From NCBI GenBank assembly GCA_934229625.1, contig CAKQDU010000017.1:1-20421 (forward strand): DNA of 20,421 nucleotides. The letters are read 5' to 3'. Below the pieces are notes generated by a model. That model worked only from the letters and a program-made list of their open reading frames with translations, did not search any database and was not told the origin of the DNA. Source of the stretch: an uncultured Alphaproteobacteria bacterium. GTDB taxonomy: Bacteria > Pseudomonadota > Alphaproteobacteria > RF32 > CAG-239. Made by a program: the position numbers and the translations under genes. This document shows, in pieces, positions 1 to 5,384 of this stretch (positions within the stretch are counted from its first letter, which is position 1; the number at the start of each line of letters is the position of its first letter).

Positions 1-15
1 TCTCTCTCTCTCTCT
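1..15. repeat. TC dinucleotide repeat at window edge
   Basis: Seven and a half TC units open the window, and the tract may continue to the left. The frame of the downstream pilin-like gene runs through it without a stop and reads as alternating Ser-Leu. Such tracts slip during replication, so it could switch the reading frame if translation starts upstream of it. That start lies outside the window. Confidence 0.8.
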
Positions 16-61
16 GCAAATTCTAAACATCTGATTAAAGGCGTATTTCTTGCCGCTCAGC

Positions 62-90
62 GTGTTTTTGCAGAGTTCGGCATAAAAAAT
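62..90. repeat. Intergenic repeat, copy 1 (second copy near 15418-15447)
   Basis: The segment CAGAGTTCGGCATAAAA and its flanks recur just downstream of the pilin-like gene that ends at 15412. Twenty bases are identical, with a similar GTGTTTT stretch before them. Here the copy lies upstream of a pilin-like gene, which suggests that pilin-like genes and their flanks are duplicated and reshuffled in this genome. Confidence 0.7.
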
Positions 91-137
91 CACACATTCG
101 GAAATAACACATTCAGTAGCAACTCTATAAAGAGTTC

Positions 138-171
138 TGGATTGCTTCGTCGTTGCACTCCTCGCAATGAC
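138..171. repeat. Dispersed-repeat-like segment (ATTGCTTCG...CGCAATGAC)
   Basis: The sequence begins GGATTGCTTCGTCG and ends CCTCGCAATGAC, with ATTGC/GCAAT ends that can pair. It resembles a short repeat I know from many alphaproteobacterial genomes. It sits directly before the pilin signal sequence and supplies the codons for LLRRCTPRND, so it may have been inserted at the 5' end of the gene. Only one copy is in this window, so the assignment rests on memory. Confidence 0.45.
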
Positions 172-822
172 ATTTGCTCGGCTGGTCGCAGTATGATTGA
201 AATGCTCGGTGTTTTAGCGATTGTTGGAGTTTTAAGCGTGGGCGGAATTGCCGGTTATAGCAAAGCGATGGAAAAGTTTAAGGTCAATAAAATCATCGGT
301 GAATATAATCAGCTTATTATGTGGATTTTGGAAAATCAGCTAAGCCTGAAAAAATTAGAAGACAAGACAAAACTTGCAAATGTTATTATCGCCGCAAATG
401 TGCTGCCTGCCGACTGGTCATCTGTTACCGATGAATATTTGTCTGACGGCAAAGGAAACTTAGTACAAGCATATGTAAATCTGGGAAAATCTCTATATAA
501 CCTACAACCGAGGATAACCATTGATTTCAACTTAGGCGGACTATCGGGAGATTTAACCGATAAAAATGCAGATATTTTTTCTACAAACTTTTCTGATAAA
601 CTTTGTTTCGAGCTTTTTAATAATTTGGTAAAACCTTTGCACTCGCAAACCATTTACGGATATGTATTTAAGAATCACAATCCGATTATATATTGGGGAG
701 ACGCCTACTGCGGACAAACTACCGGAAAATGTTTGAACAACATAACTCTAACAGAAATAAAAGAAATTTGCAGTTCCTGTGACAAAGAAAATGAGCGCTG
801 CAATATAACAATAGGTTTTTAA
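142..822 (+). CDS. Type IV pilin-like protein (copy 1)
   Basis: A class III (prepilin) signal and hydrophobic helix are visible at G-R-S-M-I-E-M-L, residues 17-24, with Glu at +5 after the expected cleavage at Gly. The rest should be a periplasmic globular domain after processing by a prepilin peptidase. The C-terminus carries the pattern shared by all three copies here: C-x(5)-C-L, then ITL, C-x2-C-x6-C. The start is uncertain. TTG 142 follows an AAGAG-like site, but the frame is open back to position 1, so the gene may be longer and partial. The first 16 residues come from repeat-like DNA and differ from the short N-termini of the other copies. An intrinsic terminator follows. No pilus assembly gene is in the window, so pilus, pseudopilus or secretion function cannot be told apart. 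Confidence 0.8.
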   Translation: MLRRCTPRNDICSAGRSMIEMLGVLAIVGVLSVGGIAGYSKAMEKFKVNKIIGEYNQLIMWILENQLSLKKLEDKTKLANVIIAANVLPADWSSVTDEYLSDGKGNLVQAYVNLGKSLYNLQPRITIDFNLGGLSGDLTDKNADIFSTNFSDKLCFELFNNLVKPLHSQTIYGYVFKNHNPIIYWGDAYCGQTTGKCLNNITLTEIKEICSSCDKENERCNITIGF

Positions 823-836
823 CACAATAATACCAT

Positions 837-885
837 AAAAAAATTGTAATATAACAGCCTTTGCGGCGCTATATTACAATTTTTT
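837..885. terminator. Bidirectional intrinsic terminator
   Basis: A 16-bp AT-rich stem (AAAAAATTGTAATATA with its complement at 870-885) surrounds a GC-containing loop. It has T runs on both strands. It lies between the convergent pilin-like gene and trcR and can end both transcripts. Confidence 0.85.
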
Positions 886-903
886 GCGCATGCCGTATTG
901 TAA

Positions 904-1470
904 TTATTTTACATTTTTACGGATAACTTTTTTCTTTGTATCTTTTTTGCTATGGGCCGCAGAAATAACTAAAGCATTTTCCAAATCTTTTTCAGTACAA
1001 AGTCCGATAGCAACCGGATTTTTCGGTTTCAATTCAGACATATCCGAATGTTCACCATCACGAATTTTAGCTATGGTCGGTTTTGTTGTTCCCACAAGTT
1101 TACAAATTTGCGAATCCATAATTTCAGGACAATGTTTCAAAATCCACAAAATAGCGGCAGGTTTATCGCTGCGCTGAGACGGAGACAAAACTTTTTTAGC
1201 TTTAGCGTTACGTTCTTTGACATTTTTTTCCAAAACATTGGCAACCAGTTCGGCTTTTGGGTCTGCCTCACAGCGGCGAATTTCTTCCCAGCTGAGCTGT
1301 CCGTTATTGATAGGGCTCATTCCCTGAATATTATAGGCAATATCTCCGTCTGCAATAGCCTGAATTTCCAATTCATGAATTTCACAGAATTTGGCAATTT
1401 GATGAAATGTCAAAGTTGTGTTATCCACCAACCATACAGCAGTTGCTTTCGGCATTAAAGGAGCGGTCAT
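904..1470 (-). CDS. trcR: TrcR-like cell-cycle transcriptional regulator (DUF1013)
   Basis: The N-terminus MTAPLMPKATAVWLVDNT is the hallmark of the alphaproteobacterial DUF1013 family, annotated as the cell-cycle transcriptional regulator TrcR. The family is DNA- or RNA polymerase-associated and essentially limited to Alphaproteobacteria. A helix-turn-helix-like region covers roughly residues 10-45. A second lies near residues 103-140 and ends in TTKPTIAKIRD. The tail is very Lys-rich. The 188-residue length is normal as far as I recall. AAAGGA lies 8-9 nt before the ATG. A promoter (TTGTAA, 17 nt, TATTGT) sits just upstream, so it is probably monocistronic. The family call is secure; the function is taken from the family. 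Confidence 0.85.
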   Translation of the reverse strand: MTAPLMPKATAVWLVDNTTLTFHQIAKFCEIHELEIQAIADGDIAYNIQGMSPINNGQLSWEEIRRCEADPKAELVANVLEKNVKERNAKAKKVLSPSQRSDKPAAILWILKHCPEIMDSQICKLVGTTKPTIAKIRDGEHSDMSELKPKNPVAIGLCTEKDLENALVISAAHSKKDTKKKVIRKNVK

Positions 1471-1506
1471 TATTCAAATCCTTTCATAAATAAAACATTT
1501 TTTCTT

Positions 1507-1535
1507 ACAATAGACATAGTCGCGGCAAGTTACAA
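1507..1535 (-). promoter_or_regulatory. Sigma70-type promoter of trcR
   Basis: On the minus strand TTGTAA (1535-1530) and TATTGT (1512-1507) are 17 nt apart, about 37 nt before the trcR start. Confidence 0.55.
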
Positions 1536-1558
1536 GTAATTTTTTACTTTATAAACGC

Positions 1559-1584
1559 AAAAAGCCTGCCAAACAGCAGGCTTT
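1559..1584 (-). terminator. Intrinsic terminator of rpmE
   Basis: A 9-bp perfect stem, AAAGCCTGC and GCAGGCTTT, encloses a 6-nt loop and is followed by a T run on the minus strand. It lies 17 nt after the rpmE stop. Confidence 0.9.
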
Positions 1585-1601
1585 CAACTTAAATTTTCAA
1601 A

Positions 1602-1832
1602 TTAGTTGCTAGATTTTAAACCGAAAGCACCAAATTTGCTGTTGAAACGACCAACACGACCACCAGTATCAACAACGCGGCGGATACCTGTCCAAGCCGG
1701 ATGAGATTTAGGGTCAATTTCGAGCAGCATTTTTTCGCCGGCTTTGCCCCAAGTAGACTTGGTTTTAACTTCAGTTCCATCTGTCATCACATATGTAATC
1801 TCGTGATAATCAGGGTGAATTCCTTTTTTCAT
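1602..1832 (-). CDS. rpmE: 50S ribosomal protein L31
   Basis: The 76-residue protein MKKGIHPDYHEITYVMTDG... matches ribosomal L31, a structural protein of the large subunit. The core DPKSHPAWTG and the C-terminal GGRVGRFNSKFGAFG are typical of the alphaproteobacterial form, which lacks the zinc-binding cysteines. I chose ATG at 1832 because GGAG lies 6 nt upstream. A TTG at 1844 would place that ribosome binding site inside the gene. It has its own promoter and terminator. Confidence 0.97.
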   Translation of the reverse strand: MKKGIHPDYHEITYVMTDGTEVKTKSTWGKAGEKMLLEIDPKSHPAWTGIRRVVDTGGRVGRFNSKFGAFGLKSSN

Positions 1833-1872
1833 TTTTATCTCCAAATAAAATACTTTATGTAGTTTTTACGCT

Positions 1873-1901
1873 TTTATACATTAAGCAAACAAAATACGCA
1901 A
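1873..1901 (-). promoter_or_regulatory. Promoter of rpmE
   Basis: On the minus strand TTGCGT (1901-1896), a 17-nt spacer and TATAAA (1878-1873) lie about 40 nt before the rpmE start. Confidence 0.65.
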
Positions 1902-1943
1902 GTATTATTTTTACTTATTTTTACTGTTTTTTAAATTTTTTTG

Positions 1944-2726
1944 TTATTTTGCAAAAGTATCAGCAGCTTTTTTGCGCAAAGCTTCGTTTGAAGCGATTAA
2001 GGCGCCGCCGAATAAAACTTTAGCAAAGTCTTCGGAACGCACATCTGTTTCGCCCAAAGCCACAATATAGCCGCCTGCTTCTTTAACCAAAAGCATACCC
2101 GCGGCAATAGTCTGCGGCAAATTGTCGGCAGAAACGACAATATCCAGCTTTCCGGCAGCTAAATAAGCCAAATCCAGCGAGTTTACACCTTTTACCTGTA
2201 CATTTTTGCTTAAGCTCAAAGCTTTTCTAAACAATTCGGCGTCAGCGCTGCTGCCAATAAGAGCCTGTTCGGCAATTTTAGCTCCGGCCACGCGCAAGCG
2301 CTCGTGACTGCGAAAACCTTCTTTGAATGCGCCGCAGCCTTTTTCGGCAAAAAACAATTCATCATAAACCGGACTATAAATCACGGCATCTACAACCACG
2401 CTGTTTTCCACCATAGCCACCGAAACAGCAAAATTGCCGTTACCATGAGCAAAATTGGCGTAACCATCAATCGGAGCAACCAAAAAATAGTTGCCGCTGG
2501 CTGGAATGGTGTCTTCTTTTTTGCTGATAAAAGCGTAAGTCGGTTTTAACTTAGCCAATTCTTCTTTAAGAGTTTTTTCCACTTTTTCATAAGAACGCTG
2601 GGCAAAGCGGCCATCATTGTGGCCGGATTGCAAGTGTTCCAATTCATTAAAGTCGCGCGACAGGGCAATAGACGCTTTTTTGACAGCGTTTGCCATAGCG
2701 GTCAATGCAGTTGAAATATAAGCCAT
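1944..2726 (-). CDS. Inositol monophosphatase-family protein, SuhB-like, predicted catalytically dead
   Basis: The fold signature is clear: PIDGYANFAHGNGNFAVSVAM (residues 85-105), YSPVYDELFFAEKGCGAF, SLDLAYLAAGKLD and IAAGMLLVKEAGG. The family normally removes phosphate from inositol monophosphate with metal-bound acidic residues. Those are mostly gone. The DPIDGT motif reads APIDGY (84-89), keeping only Asp87. The EE pair is replaced by KKED (69-72). The usual WD before the AAG motif reads LPQT (203-206). The early metal-site Asp of the SxAD motif is also absent. The frame is intact, so this looks like a retained pseudoenzyme and not a decaying gene. It overlaps the efp stop by one base (TAATG), implying translational coupling. 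E. coli SuhB has a non-catalytic role with NusA in rRNA antitermination; a similar role here is inference. Confidence 0.85.
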   Translation of the reverse strand: MAYISTALTAMANAVKKASIALSRDFNELEHLQSGHNDGRFAQRSYEKVEKTLKEELAKLKPTYAFISKKEDTIPASGNYFLVAPIDGYANFAHGNGNFAVSVAMVENSVVVDAVIYSPVYDELFFAEKGCGAFKEGFRSHERLRVAGAKIAEQALIGSSADAELFRKALSLSKNVQVKGVNSLDLAYLAAGKLDIVVSADNLPQTIAAGMLLVKEAGGYIVALGETDVRSEDFAKVLFGGALIASNEALRKKAADTFAK

Positions 2727-3289
2727 TATTTTGCTCTTTCAACATAGTTAGCTTCAGAAGTGCCAACCACAATTTTGTCGCCCACGCCGATAAACGGAGG
2801 AACAGTTGTGCGCACGCCGTTGTCCAAAATAGCCGGCTTGTAAGAAGAAGAAACGGTTTGACCTTTAATCACAGGTTCGGTTTCAACCACTTCGCAAACA
2901 ACCTGCAGCGGCAAATCAACAGAAATAGGACGGCCGTCGATGTAAGAAACTTTAACGCTCATACCATCTGTCAAAAACGGACGAGAATCGCCGAGCAAAT
3001 CAGACGGCATGGTGAATTGTTCAAAAGTTTCGGATTCCATAAAGGTCAAGCCGGTAGAATCTTCAAACAAGAATTGGCAATCTTTGTCTTCTACCATCAA
3101 TTTTTCTACAGTATCTTCAGTTCTGAAACGTTCATTAGTTTTGGTTCCGGCTTCAACTTCTTTCATTTCCACCTGCATAAAAGCACCGCCTTTACCCGGT
3201 TTAATGTGTACAGCTTTGGTAATTGTCCACGGTTTGCCCTTATATTCAATAACCCAGCCAATTCTAATTGCTCCAGCAAGTTGTTTCAT
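2726..3289 (-). CDS. efp: Elongation factor P
   Basis: The 187-residue protein has the three-domain EF-P pattern. The conserved loop HIKPGKGGAF (residues 28-37) places the normally modified lysine at Lys33. EF-P binds between the P and E sites and relieves ribosome stalling at proline runs. AGGAG lies 8 nt before the ATG. The gene is 71 nt downstream of the thiE-like gene and overlaps the suhB-like gene by one base, so the three form an operon. No lysine-modifying enzyme is in the window, so the modification type is unknown. Confidence 0.97.
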   Translation of the reverse strand: MKQLAGAIRIGWVIEYKGKPWTITKAVHIKPGKGGAFMQVEMKEVEAGTKTNERFRTEDTVEKLMVEDKDCQFLFEDSTGLTFMESETFEQFTMPSDLLGDSRPFLTDGMSVKVSYIDGRPISVDLPLQVVCEVVETEPVIKGQTVSSSYKPAILDNGVRTTVPPFIGVGDKIVVGTSEANYVERAK

Positions 3290-3360
3290 ATTTTATCTCC
3301 TATTTACAATGTTAAAAATGATTATTTATTTTTGATGTTTGCAACATAAACCAACATTTT

Positions 3361-3885
3361 TTATTTCGCAACAAAAATCTTATAGGAAGTATCGCTTAAA
3401 ATCACAAAATCCGCCAGCAAATTTGACACATCGGCATCATCTTCGGGCATTACCGCACTTTGAATCAAGAAAAATTCGCCGTACCATTTAAGCAGTTCGG
3501 CATTGGCAGCGAATCCGTCTTTCCAAAAACGAAAGATAATAAAATCCGGTTCGCATTCACTAACCAACATGGCTTCATGCCGGCGATTGCGGCAAATAAC
3601 TCCCAACAAAGCTTTTTTGCATTTTGCTTTAATTTCTTTGATTTTTTTAGCAGGATTTTCATCTTTTGATGTGTCAACAATCAAGCCATCGCCCAATTTT
3701 TGCAAATATAAATCGGCGGCTTTTTCGCCGGAGAGCAACGTAAGTTTTCCGGCAGTTTTAGCTTTGGCGTAAAAATCGGCAATAAAGCTTTGCGGCAGCG
3801 AATCGGGCAAAATAAAACATTGCAGTTTAGAATCGGCAACAAGGCCGGTATTTTCTTGAGTAATTTTGATGATTAAGTTTTGCAT
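3361..3885 (-). CDS. Degenerate thiamine-phosphate synthase/TenI-like protein
   Basis: I read this 174-residue protein as a worn ThiE/TenI-type TIM barrel. LGDGLIVDT sits where the family has a GADGVHLGQ motif. LLGVICRNRRHEAMLVSECEPDFIIF matches the family's IGVSCHS..EA..A...GADYVAFG segment. The family joins the thiazole and pyrimidine halves of thiamine. The pyrophosphate- and Mg-binding motifs are not recognisable, so activity is doubtful. I chose ATG 3885; the longer frame starts at a TTG that is part of a -35 box. With the promoter seen, the mRNA leader would be only a few bases. It heads the efp operon. The family call is tentative. Confidence 0.5.
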   Translation of the reverse strand: MQNLIIKITQENTGLVADSKLQCFILPDSLPQSFIADFYAKAKTAGKLTLLSGEKAADLYLQKLGDGLIVDTSKDENPAKKIKEIKAKCKKALLGVICRNRRHEAMLVSECEPDFIIFRFWKDGFAANAELLKWYGEFFLIQSAVMPEDDADVSNLLADFVILSDTSYKIFVAK

Positions 3886-3886
3886 T

Positions 3887-3924
3887 TTGACATTCTTTAT
3901 GTTAGCTATTAAATATAATGTCAA
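3887..3924. promoter_or_regulatory. Overlapping divergent promoters
   Basis: Plus strand: TTGACA at 3887-3892, 17 nt, then TAAATA at 3910-3915. A perfect TATAAT at 3914-3919 has a poor 21-nt spacing. Minus strand: TTGACA at 3924-3919, 17 nt, then CATAAA at 3901-3896. The two promoters face outward over the same 38 bases, so polymerase binding should be mutually exclusive. One serves the coiled-coil/zapA genes, the other the thiE-like/efp operon. Confidence 0.55.
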
Positions 3925-3965
3925 AAGTATATAACAAATTGCAATAAAGGAAAGTCTTTTTTATC

Positions 3966-4604
3966 ATGGAAACAGAAAAATTGGAACAAAGCAAAAATTC
4001 TTTGGAACGTTTGAAAAAATCGGTTGATGAACTTATTGAAATTGTACATAAACAGCAAGCCGATTTTGCACAGAAACTGCAGGCAGAACAAGGCAAAACA
4101 GCGTTAGAAAGCGCTAAAGCCGAAGTTTTGAACAACGAAAATGAAAAACTGAAAGCCGAATTGGAAGCAGCCAAGAACAATACGGAAAATGAAACACGCA
4201 TGCAGCAGATGCAAAATGAAATTGAAAACAAGGCCGCCAAAATAAGCAACTTGCAAAATGAAGTGCAAAATCTGAACAACGCCCTAGCGAATCGCAAAAC
4301 TCAGCTGGAAGAATTTGAGGCCAAAAACAAAGAGCTGCAAGAGCAGTTGGAAGAAGCTAACGGCAGAGTTCTGACTTTGGAACAAACAAGCTCGGCCGGC
4401 AGCAGCGAACTGGAAGAGCTGAAAGAACAATTGGCCGCCGAAACTTTGCAAAAAGAAGATTTGGCGCAAAAATGTCAAGACTTTGAAGCAAAATTAGCAG
4501 AAATGCAAACAACAATCAGCCAAACCTCAGAAAATATTGATGATGTTGTGGCAAGACTGGAAAAGGTGTTAGAAGAAAATGGGGCAAGTTACAATAACAA
4601 TTGA
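3966..4604 (+). CDS. Long coiled-coil protein upstream of zapA
   Basis: Nearly all of the 212 residues fit a heptad coiled coil rich in Glu, Lys, Gln, Asn and Leu (for example LEEFEAKNKELQEQLEEANG). There is no signal peptide or membrane segment and a single cysteine, so it should be a cytoplasmic rod. In Alphaproteobacteria a small coiled-coil gene often precedes zapA; this one is longer. It overlaps zapA by 26 nt in another frame, so the two are co-translated and probably act together at the FtsZ ring. That role is inference from position. A GGAAAG site lies 11 nt before the ATG. Confidence 0.8.
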   Translation: METEKLEQSKNSLERLKKSVDELIEIVHKQQADFAQKLQAEQGKTALESAKAEVLNNENEKLKAELEAAKNNTENETRMQQMQNEIENKAAKISNLQNEVQNLNNALANRKTQLEEFEAKNKELQEQLEEANGRVLTLEQTSSAGSSELEELKEQLAAETLQKEDLAQKCQDFEAKLAEMQTTISQTSENIDDVVARLEKVLEENGASYNNN

Positions 4605-4899
4605 TAAGCGCGAATATGCCATTACCTGTGATGACGGCGAAGAAGCGCACATTATAAAACTTTCGCGAATCCTTGACGCCAAAGCAAAATTATTATCGCA
4701 AAGCATTGGCTCGGTTAATGAAAATATGATGCTGGCGATGGTCGGTTTGCTGCTGGCTGATGAAAATCAGGACTTGCGTACTAAAAACGGCGGCGTCTCG
4801 GATGATGAAATCAGGCACTTGGATACGACAACCGCGCAGGCAATAGACAGCGAATCGCAAAGAATCAACAGTTTGATTCAAAGTATTGAGCCATTGTGA
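4579..4899 (+). CDS. zapA: Cell division protein ZapA
   Basis: The 106-residue protein has the ZapA pattern: an N-terminal strand domain VTITIDKREYAITCDDGEE, then RILDAKAKLL...VNENMMLAMVGLLLADE and a C-terminal helix suited to a coiled coil. ZapA crosslinks FtsZ filaments at the division site. The start lies inside the end of the coiled-coil gene, with an AGAAG-like site just upstream. A 6S-like RNA follows, the usual alphaproteobacterial neighbour. The 5-formyltetrahydrofolate cyclo-ligase gene that often comes next is absent. Confidence 0.9.
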   Translation: MGQVTITIDKREYAITCDDGEEAHIIKLSRILDAKAKLLSQSIGSVNENMMLAMVGLLLADENQDLRTKNGGVSDDEIRHLDTTTAQAIDSESQRINSLIQSIEPL

Positions 4900-4928
4900 T
4901 TTTACTATTGAAAATCTGCTTTTTCTGC

Positions 4929-4957
4929 TTGAAAACGCGCAGTTTTTACGATAATAT
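4929..4957 (+). promoter_or_regulatory. Promoter of the 6S-like RNA
   Basis: TTGAAA (4929-4934), a 17-nt spacer and TAATAT (4952-4957) place the transcription start near 4964, just before the predicted closing stem of the RNA. Confidence 0.6.
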
Positions 4958-4964
4958 TATTATA

Positions 4965-5125
4965 TAAAGAGAGACTGTCTGATGCGTCATCACCGCATGT
5001 CTTTCCGGCCAACATTATTATTTAGGGAGCTGTCTCTGTCTAAATCGTGGTTTAGTTATATGGCGCCCACCTTGTACAAGCGGTTCGGTAGAGAATGTTC
5101 TCGGATACGGTCAGACGGTCGCAGT
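4965..5125 (+). ncRNA. ssrS: 6S RNA-like regulatory RNA
   Basis: The stretch after zapA has its own promoter and terminator and no credible ORF. Its ends pair over 10 bp: GACTGTCTGA (4973-4982) with TCAGACGGTC (5111-5120), including one G-U. The enclosed ~130 nt holds ATGCG/CGCAT and CTAAA/TTTAG hairpins and CCGGCC. A long closing stem, a length near 155 nt and the zapA position fit 6S RNA, which binds the RNA polymerase holoenzyme in stationary phase. I cannot confirm the open-promoter-like central bubble by eye. An Rfam 6S covariance search would settle it. Confidence 0.65.
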
Positions 5126-5130
5126 TTTAG

Positions 5131-5157
5131 CGCCGCCCTTAATTGGGCGGCGTTTTT
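5131..5157 (+). terminator. Intrinsic terminator after 6S-like RNA
   Basis: An 8-bp perfect GC stem, CGCCGCCC and GGGCGGCG, with a TTAATT loop is followed by TTTTT. Confidence 0.95.
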
Positions 5158-5212
5158 GTATTTTTTTCAACAAATAGTATCCACAACGCGGTGAATTTTA
5201 TAATAAATTAAC

Positions 5213-5242
5213 TTGACTTTTCCTACTGGGGGGGGGTAACAT
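5213..5242 (+). promoter_or_regulatory. Promoter with poly-G spacer, candidate phase-variable switch
   Basis: TTGACT (5213-5218) and TAACAT (5237-5242) are separated by 18 nt, of which the last nine (5228-5236) are an uninterrupted G run touching the -10 box. Losing one G would give the optimal 17-nt spacing. Slippage in a spacer homopolymer is a known way to vary surface-protein expression (for example Neisseria porA). The start codon lies about 135 nt downstream; the rest of the leader is AT-rich and shows no other clear element. Confidence 0.6.
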
Positions 5243-5384
5243 ATTTTTTGCAAGTAAAAAGTGTGTTATGTTTTTAAGAATGTCAGATTCAGGGGTTAAA
5301 AATAAAATACTCTTAGCAGTTAAAAAATATATTTTCGCAAGTATTATTTAACTTAGTTTTAATTCACAAAGAAAGGGAACAAGC

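Noticed and set aside
1896..1925. Similarity of the GCAAGTATTATTT stretch here to one at about 5337-5349
   Set aside because: The match is short and in AT-rich DNA at unrelated positions relative to genes; chance is likely.
4982..5194. 70-residue ORF
   Set aside because: It lies inside the 6S-like RNA and its terminator, has no ribosome binding site and no family resemblance.
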